64,000 bases of DNA from Methylobacterium sp. Leaf125 (GCF_001423085.1 NZ_LMNU01000045.1:124001-188000), one strand, 5' to 3'; counted from the stretch's first letter, positions 17,753-26,463 are shown. Numbers and translations: made by a program. The notes: generated from the sequence alone by a model not told the origin.

Positions 17753-17935
17753 ATGGCTGGTCTCAAGGACAAACGCGGCTTCATCGACAAGGATCGCCTC
17801 GACCTCTCGGAGCGCAAGGCGGTGGAGTTCTGGATGAAGCGTTGGGGTGTCACCCAGGACCAACTCGCCGCCGCCCACCGCAAGGTCGGCCGGATGACGA
17901 AGGACATCGCGGCCGAACTGGGCAAGAAGCGCTAA
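17753..17935 (+). CDS. DUF3606 family small protein
   Basis: A 60-residue protein matching the DUF3606 pattern: a basic start, DKDRLDLSERKAVEFWMKRW, then GVTQDQLAAAHRKVGRM. The family is common in rhizobia and Methylobacterium; its function is unknown. An ATG two codons earlier (17747) is possible, but the GGGA site is better placed for 17753. Confidence 0.8.
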   Translation: MAGLKDKRGFIDKDRLDLSERKAVEFWMKRWGVTQDQLAAAHRKVGRMTKDIAAELGKKR

Positions 17936-18103
17936 CTCGGATGTGAAGCGCTAGCGCGGACGTGACGCGCGAGCCCGGGCATGAAGCGCTCGAGATCGGC
18001 CCACGCCCCCCTGCCCTGCGCCGACGCGCGTCCCCATCTTGAGGCCGGGGGTTCCGCGCGGGTCACGCGCGCGGCTCGCTGCCCCCGACGGGAGCCGGTT
18101 TCG

Positions 18104-18370
18104 ATGCCACGCTACTTCTTCCATACGCATATCGGGGACGATGTGGTGGTGGACCCGGACGGCCGGGATCTGGCGAGCCCGGACGCCGCCTGGACGGCGG
18201 CCCAGATCCTGGCCCAGCAGCTTCTCCAGGGCGCGGACAGCGACCCGCAGCTCCTGCGCGCGGTGCTGTTCGTGGAGGACGAGACCGGCGAGATCGTGCT
18301 GGAGTTCCCCCTGAGCGAGGCCCTCGGGATCGAACCCGTCTCCGACCCGACGGACGACACGCGGCACTGA
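18104..18370 (+). CDS. DUF6894-like small protein
   Basis: An 88-residue acidic protein beginning MPRYFFHTHIGDDVVVDPDG, a start typical of a very common Methylobacterium/Bradyrhizobium family (PRYFFH...D..G.DLAS). Function unknown. The ATG at 18104 has a GGGAG site; the frame is open to 17981, but the upstream part is not like the family. Confidence 0.78.
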   Translation: MPRYFFHTHIGDDVVVDPDGRDLASPDAAWTAAQILAQQLLQGADSDPQLLRAVLFVEDETGEIVLEFPLSEALGIEPVSDPTDDTRH

Positions 18371-18691
18371 GCCCGGCGGATGGCCCATTCGGGCGGGGGC
18401 CAGCATCGGGAGGGACAAGTCTTGCCAGCACCAGGCTCTTGCCGCCCCCGACCTCCGCGGACGGACAGCGACCGGTCCGAGTCCTGACAGAGTCTTGATC
18501 ACGCCGATGTGTTGGATTCACGCTGCGCCGGGCCGGCAATCCACCATCAAAAGTTTGTTAGGGTTGTCGTAAAAGCACAGCCTGCACGTTCAGAGGTTTG
18601 ATCGCGCAATACACGTTGCGCATTTCTCCCGCTCATTGCAGCATACTGCACAGCCGCGCCGGCCGTGCGCGGAGAGGAAGCGCAAGACGCC
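18371..18691. other. Intergenic, nothing recognised
   Basis: No supported gene or RNA. The last 150 bases are less GC-rich and may hold promoters for the small frames that follow. Confidence 0.4.
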
Positions 18692-18799
18692 ATGTTCGCC
18701 TACGTCACGATCCATCTTGCGTGCTTTGCGCTGGTCCTGGAACTGGCCGCACGCGCACCGCTCTGGCCCGACGAGGCGCCGGTGAGCGCCCGCGGCTAA
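18692..18799 (+). CDS. Possible 35-residue membrane peptide
   Basis: A short frame, MFAYVTIHLACFALVLELAA plus 15 residues, with one hydrophobic helix. A GAGAGGA-like site lies about 13 bases upstream, which is far. Its last four bases overlap the end of the reverse-strand gene at 18796. It may be chance. Confidence 0.25.
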   Translation: MFAYVTIHLACFALVLELAARAPLWPDEAPVSARG

Positions 18800-18957
18800 G
18801 CGCCGACCAGCCAGAGCGCGCCCCAGCCCAACAGCCCGACCCATCCCAACTCCATCACGGCGAGCGACCCCAGGACGATGGGGGTCAGGTAGTCGCGCTT
18901 GGGCTTGCCCTCTGCGGTCGTGATGTCGACCGCCGTGGCCAGGGCTTGTTCCGCCAT
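18796..18957 (-). CDS. Small single-span membrane protein, hypothetical
   Basis: A 53-residue frame: a polar N-terminus (MAEQALATAVDITTAEGKPK), then one hydrophobic helix, YLTPIVLGSLAVMELGWVG, continuing through LLGWGALWLV. The charge pattern suggests the N-terminus is cytoplasmic. An alternative start two codons upstream (18963) exists. Function unknown. Confidence 0.5.
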   Translation of the reverse strand: MAEQALATAVDITTAEGKPKRDYLTPIVLGSLAVMELGWVGLLGWGALWLVGA

Positions 18958-18963
18958 GAGCAT

Positions 18964-19319
18964 GTCCGATGTGAGTGGTGGATGTGTCCGTAACGCCGTC
19001 GCGCCGGAACCGTTTCAAAGTTTATTCAAAATTGCGAGGACACACCTCGCACAGCAACAATTGCGGCAGAACTGCGGCAGGACTAGGCTTGCGCCTGCGA
19101 ATGCAGTCTCGAAGCGATGTCCTCGAGCCGCTCAACTGCACGTCGCGAGCGGCTGCGGTCGAGACTGAGGGGCTTCGATCACGGCCGCCGCCCGGCGCGC
19201 GCGACGCCAGCGGACGCGCGCTGCGCCGCGAAAAGGGCCGTGACGTTGCCGGACCGGGCCCATAAGGTCGCCGGGCGCGCCGCGCCCGCCCTCCTGCGAT
19301 CTGTTCGGAGATCCCACGA
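18964..19319. other. Intergenic before the methyltransferase gene
   Basis: No convincing gene on either strand. The stretch 18985-19100 is moderately A+T-rich and could carry the promoter of the small reverse gene and of fkbM. Nothing else is recognised. Confidence 0.4.
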
Positions 19320-20138
19320 ATGAGCCTCTTGGATCGTGCCGTCCGAGGCGTGAATCGCCTGATCTCACAGAATTTCGGCCCGCTCTCGACGGCCCTGTAC
19401 CACACGGCGAATGCCTATACGAAGAGCTACAACAATCTGAACTACGACATGAAGAGCAACGGCGAGTACAGGCTCCTGGACAAGCTCGCCCGGCTCGAGA
19501 CGAAGACCATCTTCGATGTCGGCGCGAACAAGGGCGAATACGCCAAGGCCTGCCTGTCCCGGTTCAAGGACGCGGAGCTCCACGCCTTCGAACTCGTCCC
19601 CGAGACCTACGCCCGGTTCGTCGCCAACGTGCGCTCCGACCGGGTGGTGGCGAACGATTTCGGCCTGTCCGACCAGCCCGGCACCGTGGAGATCCACGTC
19701 AACCCGCGCAAGGACGGCCTGAGCTCGCTGATCGAAGGCACCGCCATCAACAAGGGCAGCTGGACCCGGCAGAGCGTCAGGGTCATCCGCGGCGACGATT
19801 ACTGCGCGGACCGATCCATCGCCCGGATCGACTTCCTCAAGCTCGACGTCGAGGGCGCCGAGCACCTCGTCCTGGAGGGTTTCTCCCGCATGCTGGCCGA
19901 GGGGCGGATCTCGGTGATCCAGTTCGAGTACGGCATGATCAACATCTACGCGAAGTTCCTGCTCCTCGACTTCTGGCGCGTCCTGACCGGCCACGGCTTC
20001 GTGCTCGGCCCGGTCATGCCCCGGGGCGTCGCCTTCAAGAGCTACAACCCGCGCGACGAGACCTTCCAGGGGCCGCCGAATTTCGTGGCGGTGCATGCGT
20101 CGAAGCCGGAGATCATCCAGGCGGTCCGGCTGCGCTGA
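19320..20138 (+). CDS. FkbM family methyltransferase
   Basis: A 272-residue protein with the SAM-binding motif IFDVGANKGEYAK (about residues 63-75), the acidic loop HAFELVPETY, and IDFLKLDVEGAEHLVLEGF, the FkbM hallmark. FkbM proteins O-methylate sugars or small molecules, often in surface glycans. No glycan operon adjoins, so the substrate is unknown. About 60 extra residues precede the motif. The ATG at 19320 follows GAGATCCCACGA; the ribosome-binding site is weak. Confidence 0.88.
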   Translation: MSLLDRAVRGVNRLISQNFGPLSTALYHTANAYTKSYNNLNYDMKSNGEYRLLDKLARLETKTIFDVGANKGEYAKACLSRFKDAELHAFELVPETYARFVANVRSDRVVANDFGLSDQPGTVEIHVNPRKDGLSSLIEGTAINKGSWTRQSVRVIRGDDYCADRSIARIDFLKLDVEGAEHLVLEGFSRMLAEGRISVIQFEYGMINIYAKFLLLDFWRVLTGHGFVLGPVMPRGVAFKSYNPRDETFQGPPNFVAVHASKPEIIQAVRLR

Positions 20139-20327
20139 GGCCGGGCGGCGCCCCCTCCTGCCCGAGCCGGCGCCGAACCGCCGGGCCGCGGCACCCTTAC
20201 CCACCGCACCCGCTTGCCCCGGGAGCCCAGGACGCTACCCTGTGGCAGGACACGCGCGATCGCAGGCGCGCCGGCCGCGCCCGACCCCTCTCGAGCGCGA
20301 CGGGATGCAGGCAGAAAGGGACCCTGG

Positions 20328-20579
20328 ATGAGAGATGAGGTTCGCTACCCGCAGGTCATTCCCATGGTGCAGGCCGTGCTCGACACCCTTCAGGCGGGCA
20401 TCGCCGCCGAGGAAGCGGCCGCGTCGGAGCTGGCTGCGCTGGCCGACACGATGCGCGACGCCCAGCCCACGACAGCGACCGCCATTCTGACGACGAGCCG
20501 CAACCATGCCATCAAGGCGCTGGCGCTGCGCGGCCGGCGGGCAGCACTTCGGGCAGAGTACGGTCTGGACTCGGAGTGA
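20328..20579 (+). CDS. Hypothetical small helical protein
   Basis: An 83-residue protein, mostly helical and Ala-rich (MVQAVLDTLQAGIAAEEAAA; ALADTMRDAQPTTATAILTT). The ATG at 20328 is followed by a plausible start MRDEVRYPQVIP; the ribosome-binding site is weak (GACCCTGG). Its final 68 bases overlap a reverse-strand frame that also looks coding. Confidence 0.5.
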   Translation: MRDEVRYPQVIPMVQAVLDTLQAGIAAEEAAASELAALADTMRDAQPTTATAILTTSRNHAIKALALRGRRAALRAEYGLDSE

Positions 20580-20781
20580 GGGCGACGCCCGCCACCGGAG
20601 CCACGGCCGCGATCTCCGGCAGGCCCCGGGCGTAAAGCTTCGCCACGGCGGACCAGAAACGCGCGACATCCTCGCCGTTGCGGAGGCGCAGGCGCAGATC
20701 GATGGCCTCCCGCGCCGCCTTCGCCATCGCGTCCCAATCGTCCGCCTCCGGATCGTCGGCGGCTTCGAGCAACAACGACAT
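20512..20781 (-). CDS. Hypothetical small protein, convergent overlap
   Basis: An 89-residue frame: MSLLLEAADDPEADDWDAMA, then KAAREAIDLRLRLRNGEDVA. The acidic-amphipathic start looks like real protein, while the C-terminal 25 residues (PSPDRTLPEVLPAGRAAPAP) overlap the opposite gene and look less so. No family recognised. Confidence 0.45.
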   Translation of the reverse strand: MSLLLEAADDPEADDWDAMAKAAREAIDLRLRLRNGEDVARFWSAVAKLYARGLPEIAAVAPVAGVALTPSPDRTLPEVLPAGRAAPAP

Positions 20782-21243
20782 CGCGGCATCCTCATGCGGT
20801 GACGCAGAACGGGGAACGTCCGCGATGCAGGAACCGATCCATCGCGGGGGCGCGGTGGTCGGACGGCGCCGGGGGCCCGCCCGGCGGCGCCGACCGCGCA
20901 GCGCGACGTCGGATCCACCTGAAGGCCTCCGAGTCTGCGACCTTGCCCGGCAGATGACGGCCCCGGTCACCGGACCGCCGGGCTTCGCCACGCCCATGCC
21001 CCCGGCCGACCTGACGCCCGGCCTCCTCGGTTCGCGATCACAGGATGACCCGCCCCATCGCGAACCCGCGCGTTCCACCGCGCCTCAGGGGCGCATCCGG
21101 TACCGTTCGGGAAGGCCCGCGCTCCGACCTCGGTCGTCGGCGCCGCAGCGGACGTTCCGTCTCAGCCGGTCAGCAGGCCCAGACGGGGAACACGGTCGTG
21201 CGCGACAGGTTTGATGGAGGGTGTGTCAGAGACAAATGACAGA
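20782..21243. other. Intergenic, nothing recognised
   Basis: Open frames here are Arg/Pro-rich products of high GC and have no protein character. A GGAGG at about 21216 followed by GTG is an alternative start for the DUF2721 gene. Confidence 0.4.
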
Positions 21244-21285
21244 CCCCAAGAACGTTACCCCAAGAAAATTGCCCCAAGAAAGTTG
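21244..21285. repeat. 14-bp tandem repeat, three units
   Basis: Three copies of a CCCCAAGAA-led 14-mer (starting at 21244, 21258 and 21272) directly upstream of the preferred start of the DUF2721 gene. If an upstream start were used, they would be translated out of phase because 14 is not a multiple of 3. Confidence 0.8.
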
Positions 21286-21292
21286 GATCTCG

Positions 21293-21823
21293 ATGAACCT
21301 TGACCTTGCCAAGGTGCTGACGACGGTTGGACCAGCCGCCTCGATTATTTTCGCGGCCTGGATCTTTGTAGCGTTCCTACAGACCCGCTACGATGCGGCC
21401 ATCGATCGCTATCGCGACTTGATCGAGAAGTTCAGATCCCCAGACCTTTCCGACAGCAGAAAGGCGAACATGCGGGATGAGATCCTCAACTACAAGCGCC
21501 GCTGCGAATTGATGAACCGGGCGATCGGCTGCGGGCTCATCTCGGCCATGCTGCTGATCTCGACGATGATCTTCGGTGGGTTTTCGCTCGTGTTCCAGGA
21601 CAGCGAAGCCCTGAAGCTCGTCAGCATGGGCACGGCGACGCTCGGGCTCATCCTCGTCATCGTCGGGGCCGCCATGGTCATCATGGAAGGTCGGATCATC
21701 CGCCGGCAGATCCACACGGAACTTCTGGACATCCCGGAGCTGGCGCATGGCATCGACCAGGGTGCCGGCGACATCAACGATCCGCACCGACGCGGGCAGG
21801 ACCGGGTCCCGACGCGGTCCTGA
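21293..21823 (+). CDS. DUF2721-like membrane protein
   Basis: A 176-residue protein. A first membrane helix (about 8-30), then a coiled cytoplasmic stretch with YRDLIEKFRSPDL and a basic NYKRRCELM, then two helices (about 75-95 and 105-130), as in DUF2721 proteins. Function unknown. The start is uncertain: ATG at 21236 and GTG at 21221 are in frame, but the intervening DNA is a 14-bp tandem repeat, so 21293 is preferred. Codon use is less GC-biased than in neighbours. Confidence 0.68.
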   Translation: MNLDLAKVLTTVGPAASIIFAAWIFVAFLQTRYDAAIDRYRDLIEKFRSPDLSDSRKANMRDEILNYKRRCELMNRAIGCGLISAMLLISTMIFGGFSLVFQDSEALKLVSMGTATLGLILVIVGAAMVIMEGRIIRRQIHTELLDIPELAHGIDQGAGDINDPHRRGQDRVPTRS

Positions 21824-21854
21824 GGCGATCCTCCGGCGCCTGGAGACTCAAAGT

Positions 21855-21884
21855 CTGGAGGCTTGGAGACTGGAGGCTTGGAGC
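21855..21884. repeat. 15-bp tandem repeat, two full units
   Basis: CTGGAGGCTTGGAGA and CTGGAGGCTTGGAGC lie head to tail, with degenerate partial units on both sides (21840-21895). The reverse complement resembles the CTCCAAG-rich repeat inside trhO at 29431. Confidence 0.7.
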
Positions 21885-22106
21885 AGGAGACGAAGCGGGG
21901 AGCGCGAGCGTCGCGCACGCGCGGATGCTCTGACCTCCGCCGACCTCCGGGCGGCGCCTGCCGCCTGAACCGGAGACGCCTCAGGCCGGCCGCGTGCCTC
22001 GGATCGCCCTGCCCCGGCAGCCCCTGGCGCTGCGGAGAGGGCGCCGCCGCGTCGCTGGCAGCCGGCAGCCGAGACGTCATCGCCGGGCCGTGGTGCGGAG
22101 CCTGCC

Positions 22107-22826
22107 ATGGCCGGACCGCGCCCAACGCAAGACTCCGCTGCCCAGTACGAGATGTTCTTCTACGCGCTGTTCGCGGTTTCGCTCGCGTTCCCGCGGCGCA
22201 AGGGCGTGGCGCACCGAACGAGCGCCTTCGGGGCTCTCGCGCTCCTGCCGTCACGGCTTCCCCACCCCGTGTCATCGTCGCCGATCCTGACGTTCCAGAC
22301 GCAGAAGATCGTCTGGATGATCTTTCTGGGCGCCCTGTTGAGCGAGATCGACGGTCGAACCGGGGGTCTCACGCATCCGTCCAGGCCGTTCACGGCCGTC
22401 GTCGCCTGTCTCGTCCGCGTCGTGGCGGGTCAGGCGCGTCTGGTCGAAACGCGCGCCCTGGATAGCGAACTCCTCGCGATGATCGGCGCCGGCATCATCG
22501 TCGCGGTCGCCCTGTTGTTCGCCGGGCCACGGCGTCCCTCGGACCGCGTCAGCCAGACCACGAGCCTGTTGGGCGACGCCTCCTCCAGCATCTATCTGGT
22601 CCACGGCTTCATCTTGACGGCCCTCAAACACGCATGGGACCGGCTGGGGGCGTGGCCATCCGGATGGATGCCCTCCCTGGCCGCCTCTCGGCTGGCCTGT
22701 TCCGTCGGCGGGGGAGCCATCTCCTGGTTCAACGAGAAACCCATCCTCATTCGGCTGCGATCGCTCACGGCACGCGTGCCGTCGCCGGCGGGCAGCCTCG
22801 CCCCAGCCCGGCTCATAGAACGCTGA
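22107..22826 (+). pseudogene. Truncated acyltransferase family 3 protein
   Basis: A 239-residue frame that begins abruptly near the YEMFFYALFAVSL motif, which in intact acyltransferase_3 proteins (350-400 residues) lies around residue 150. The C-terminal GDASSSIYLVHGFIL motif is present. The N-terminal half with the catalytic histidine helix is absent, and residues 40-70 do not look like the family. It is most likely a decayed remnant. Intact relatives O-acylate surface sugars. Confidence 0.65.
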
Positions 22827-22970
22827 GGCTGGTCACGCGATGGAACTTGGACTTTGCGTGGGATGATTGGGCGTAACTGGCGGTGGTCGCCGGCTCTCGA
22901 AGATGCCGCCGTCTCGTACCGCTCCGCGGGTGTGCAAGCAGAGGGGTCGGCAAGGCCACCCGAGCCTGAG

Positions 22971-23192
22971 CGCCGAGCCGCGTCACGCATCTGATGCAAC
23001 GGCAGCACTGCCCGGAGCTGCCTGGATGAATGCCAACCGATCGGGAGATCGCGAACGGGACGCGAACCGCTGAGCAAATCTCGCGGGTGCGTCAGGTTCC
23101 GAACGCTCCTGTACTGGTCGACACAGGACAGGGGAAACTGCAGAAAACGTCTCGATTTCAAAAGTCGGAAATCAAGTGGTGGCCAGGAAAGT
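22971..23192. repeat. Direct repeat copy 1 of the tRNA-Leu 3' flank
   Basis: About 222 bp, clearly similar to 24651-24871 with scattered differences. It contains the nearly identical core GACACAGGACAGGGGAAACT and ends with a copy of the tRNA-Leu 3' end (CCA plus part of the acceptor stem, one mismatch), after which similarity stops at 23193. Confidence 0.8.
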
Positions 23193-23355
23193 TATCGAAT
23201 AAGCCAGTGATTTCAGACGCAATCGGCTCATGTGCGGGATAAACAGTGCCTTTGATCGCGATAGGCTTTTTCTCGAGCCTCTCGCACCGATCGAGCTTCA
23301 GGACCGCTACTAACTGTTCCTTACCAATGCCCCTCCACCGTTCACTCGCAATATC

Positions 23356-23970
23356 TCAAGGAGAAGCAAGGATAGTTATCAAGGATTGCCTTCCGTGATC
23401 CTCACTAGATAGCGCCACAACCAAGTGCGACTTTTTATCCGATGAAGAGATAATATGCTGTTCCATAAGGTTCAATATCTTATTTGACCAAGAAAGTATT
23501 TCGTCGATATCAACTTCTGGACCTTCAGGAGATTCATTTACTAAAGTTTTACCACTTCCTCTATGAAGAAAGTTGCCGGAAATTTGCCATAACTTGATGA
23601 GTTCTTCCCTTTTGAGTTGTGGCACTAGGTATTCGTCAAGAGCAAAATTTTCGCCTTCTCGCCTTACCCTTATACCTTTTGGATAGAAATCAGGGTTTAA
23701 CTTTTCCATTTCTCGCATTATCCGCGGCGTATGCCATTCTCTTAGTGTCCCTTTATCTTTAATATCCCCATGGGCGATAAGACACCCCAACGCAATCTGT
23801 TCGCACAGCATTCGCAATTGCAAGTAAGCGAATTCTTGAAATAGTCGCGGCGGCCAAGTATCCCTACTAGCTATCATACTTCCGAGGAAATTGATCCGGA
23901 CCCGGATTTCATTCATAAGATTAGCATAGATCTGATGGGAATTTGTTTGCAGGGCCACCGATCGCCTCAC
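23356..23970 (-). CDS. A+T-rich accessory protein, unknown function
   Basis: A 204-residue, largely helical protein with segments FQEFAYLQLRMLCEQIALGC, LREWHTPRIMREMEKLNPDF and LWQISGNFLHRGSG. Codon use is strikingly A/T-rich compared with every neighbour, a clear sign of horizontal transfer. I recall no characterised family; the layout (helical bundle, late FLHRGSG) suggests an accessory or defence-type gene, but that is only a guess. It lies inside the tRNA-Leu repeat pair. Confidence 0.65.
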   Translation of the reverse strand: MRRSVALQTNSHQIYANLMNEIRVRINFLGSMIASRDTWPPRLFQEFAYLQLRMLCEQIALGCLIAHGDIKDKGTLREWHTPRIMREMEKLNPDFYPKGIRVRREGENFALDEYLVPQLKREELIKLWQISGNFLHRGSGKTLVNESPEGPEVDIDEILSWSNKILNLMEQHIISSSDKKSHLVVALSSEDHGRQSLITILASP

Positions 23971-24224
23971 TCATTCGAATTTGCCGGTACATCAGAGCGA
24001 TAGATAATGGCTTTGTAAGCGTTAAATCGAGGCTTCAAGTCCTTCAATCGGCACCGCTTTTTCTAGTTCGAGTTGAAACTTACGTTTCCGGTTTGACCTA
24101 TGGCCAGAAAATGGCATCAGAGCCCACCGCGAATCGGTCCTATGATGGATTGGACGAACTCATGCTGCCGGCGCTCTTGGAGCGGCATGGCGGATGAGTT
24201 CATGCTGTAGAAAACGCTGTAGCG

Positions 24225-24710
24225 ATGACCATCACATGGGCTCGTACATGGCCCGGCCGAGCCGATGCGCGGCGCGACTACGCGGCAACGGATGATGGCG
24301 TCTCGGTCGGCCGGATCGACTGCGTCGAGACCGCTTCAGGGGCGGCCTGGGTCTGGGCTGCGAACGGAATCATGGCAGCCCTAGCGACCGTCGAATGCGC
24401 CCTCAGCGGTCATGAAGTGACGCAGCAGGCCGCAGCCGGTCGCGTGAACGGCCGCAGGGGCGCGGCTGGCTGGACCTCCGAAACCCGCCTCGGCCGAACC
24501 GCCTGGGGGACAGGTGAGTGCGCCCCGCACCGCGGACGAGTCCAGGGCCCCGCCGTCCCAAACTGCGGCGGCACCTTCAGCGCGCGTGGTCAGGAGTTGG
24601 GTGCGACGAACCCGCTCCGAGCATCCGGCGGCCGCGGACGGGCTCAGCGGCGCCGAGCCGCGTCACACAGCCCGGTGCGACAGCAGCACGGCGCGGAGCT
24701 GTCTGGATGA
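24225..24710 (+). CDS. Hypothetical protein, possibly extended past its natural end
   Basis: The first 75 residues (RRDYAATDDGVSVGRIDCVE; GAAWVWAANGIMAAL; CALSGHEVTQQAA) follow a pattern seen in many small rhizobial and Methylobacterium proteins of unknown function. The remaining 85 residues are Arg/Gly-rich and run into the direct repeat, so the original stop may have been lost when the repeat was formed. Confidence 0.42.
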   Translation: MTITWARTWPGRADARRDYAATDDGVSVGRIDCVETASGAAWVWAANGIMAALATVECALSGHEVTQQAAAGRVNGRRGAAGWTSETRLGRTAWGTGECAPHRGRVQGPAVPNCGGTFSARGQELGATNPLRASGGRGRAQRRRAASHSPVRQQHGAELSG

Positions 24711-24871
24711 ACGTCGAGCGATCGGGAGAGTGCGACCGGGACGCGAACCGCTGATCAAATCGCGCGGGTGCGTCGGGTTTGAACGATCCTGTACCGGTCG
24801 ACACAGGACAGGGGAAACTGCGGAAAACGTCTCGATTTCAAAGCTTGGAAATCAAGTGGTGCCCAGGAAAG
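24651..24871. repeat. Direct repeat copy 2, overlapping the tRNA-Leu 3' end
   Basis: This is the partner of 22971-23192. It reaches 15 bases into the tRNA-Leu gene (3' CCA, acceptor stem, start of the T arm). This copy adjoins the intact tRNA and is probably the ancestral one. Confidence 0.8.
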
Positions 24872-24941
24872 GACTCGAACCTTCACCTCTTGCAAGACTG
24901 GTACCTGAAACCAGCGCGTCTACCAATTCCGCCACCTGGGC
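24857..24941 (-). tRNA. tRNA-Leu (anticodon CAG)
   Basis: The reverse strand gives GCCCAGGTGGCGGAATTGG..., a long-variable-arm tRNA with the G18G19-type D loop, the anticodon loop TTCAGGT (CAG), the T-loop GGTTCGAGTCC and the acceptor partner CCTGGGC-A followed by an encoded CCA. It is about 85 nt including CCA, as expected for a class II tRNA-Leu. Its 3' end is duplicated at 23178-23192. Confidence 0.95.
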
Positions 24942-25047
24942 TCGCCGGGGCCGCTCTGCGGCGCCGACGGGGTTTCGTTTAGGCGGGGTGGGGCCGGCCG
25001 TCAATCCGGATCGCAGCGGATTTTTCGGCCGGCCATTCGATTGTGGC

Positions 25048-26463
25048 TCAGGCCTCGCGGCGCCACTCGCGGATGTCGACGAAGCGCCCGGCCACGGCCG
25101 CCGCCGCCGCCATGGCGGGGGAGACGAGGTGGGTGCGGCCGCGATGGCCCTGGCGGCCCTCGAAGTTGCGGTTCGAGGTCGAGGCGCAGCGCTCGTTCGG
25201 GCTCAGGCGGTCGGCGTTCATGCCGAGGCACATGGAGCAGCCCGGCTCGCGCCAGTCGAACCCGGCCGCCTTGAGGATCTGGTCGAGCCCCTCGGCCTCC
25301 GCCTGCTGCTTCACCAGGCCGGAGCCCGGCACCACCATGGCGGAGACGTTGGCGTGGACCTTCCGGCCCTCGACCATCTGGGCCACCGCCCGCAGGTCCT
25401 CGATGCGGCCGTTGGTGCAGGAGCCGATGAAGACCCGGTCGAGGGTGATGTCGGTGATCTTGGTGCCGGGGGTCAGGCCCATGTAGCTCAGGGCCTTCTC
25501 CTTCGACTGGCGCTTGTTCTCGTCCGCGATCCGCGACGGGTCGGGCACGGCGCCGGAGATCGAGACCACGTCCTCGGGGCTGGTGCCCCAGCTGACGATC
25601 GGCGGCAGGTTGGCGGCGTCCAGGCGCACCTCGCGGTCGAAATGGGCGCCCGCGTCGGTGACGAGGCTCTCCCAGTAGGCCTTGGCGCGGGCGAAGGCCT
25701 CGCCCCGGGGCGCCTTCGGCCGGCCCTCGACATAGGCGTAGGTGGTGGCGTCCGGCGCCACCAGGCCGGCGCGGGCGCCGCCCTCGATCGACATGTTGCA
25801 GATGGTCATCCGGCCCTCCATCGAGAGGGCGCGGATCGCCGAGCCGGCATACTCGATGACGTAGCCGGTGCCCCCGGCGGTGCCGATCTCGCCGATGATC
25901 GCCAGGATGATGTCCTTGGCCGTCACGCCCGGCGGCAGGGTGCCGTCGACGCTGACGCGCATGTTCTTGGCCTTCTTCTGCAGCAGCGTCTGGGTGGCGA
26001 GCACGTGCTCCACCTCCGAGGTGCCGATGCCGTGGGCGAGCGCCCCGAAGGCGCCGTGGGTCGAGGTGTGGCTGTCGCCGCAGACGATGGTCTGGCCCGG
26101 CAGGGTGAAGCCCTGCTCCGGCCCGATGACGTGGACGATGCCCTGGCGCCGGTCGAGGGCGTCGTAGAACTCGATGCCGAAGTCGCGCACGTTCTCGGCC
26201 AGCGCCTCCAGCTGGATGCGGCTCTCCGGGTCCTCGATGCCGAAGCGGCGGTCGGAGGTCTGCACGTTGTGATCGACCACCGCGAGGGTCTTCTCAGGGT
26301 GGCGCACCCGGCGCCCGGCCACGCGCAGGCCCTCGAAGGCCTGGGGGCTGGTGACTTCGTGGACGAGGTGGCGGTCGATGTAGAGGAGCGTGGAGCCATC
26401 GGGCTCGACATCGACGACGTGGTCGTCCCAGATCTTGTCGTAGAGGGTGCGCGGCGCTGTCAT
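25048..26463 (-). CDS. leuC: 3-isopropylmalate dehydratase, large subunit
   Basis: A 471-residue protein, the normal LeuC length. It has the [4Fe-4S] cysteines in FIGSCTNGR and EPGCSMCLGMN, and aconitase-family motifs GEIGTAGGTGYVIEYAG and VCGDSHTSTHGAFG. With LeuD it isomerises 2-isopropylmalate in leucine synthesis; leuD is not in the window. The ATG at 26463 gives the conserved start MTAPRTLYDKIWDDHVV. It is transcribed toward the tRNA-Leu gene, which lies about 100 bp downstream on the same strand. Confidence 0.97.
   Translation of the reverse strand: MTAPRTLYDKIWDDHVVDVEPDGSTLLYIDRHLVHEVTSPQAFEGLRVAGRRVRHPEKTLAVVDHNVQTSDRRFGIEDPESRIQLEALAENVRDFGIEFYDALDRRQGIVHVIGPEQGFTLPGQTIVCGDSHTSTHGAFGALAHGIGTSEVEHVLATQTLLQKKAKNMRVSVDGTLPPGVTAKDIILAIIGEIGTAGGTGYVIEYAGSAIRALSMEGRMTICNMSIEGGARAGLVAPDATTYAYVEGRPKAPRGEAFARAKAYWESLVTDAGAHFDREVRLDAANLPPIVSWGTSPEDVVSISGAVPDPSRIADENKRQSKEKALSYMGLTPGTKITDITLDRVFIGSCTNGRIEDLRAVAQMVEGRKVHANVSAMVVPGSGLVKQQAEAEGLDQILKAAGFDWREPGCSMCLGMNADRLSPNERCASTSNRNFEGRQGHRGRTHLVSPAMAAAAAVAGRFVDIREWRREA

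Larger units (their letters stand above)
22971..24871. mobile_element. Putative small tRNA-Leu-associated insertion
   Basis: A stretch of about 1.46 kb lies between two direct repeats, the second overlapping the 3' end of an intact tRNA-Leu gene. The left part carries an A+T-rich gene unlike its surroundings. No integrase or transposase is visible, so this is either a decayed integrative element or a remnant left by recombination. The length of the repeat (over 200 bp) is longer than a usual attachment core. Confidence 0.5.
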
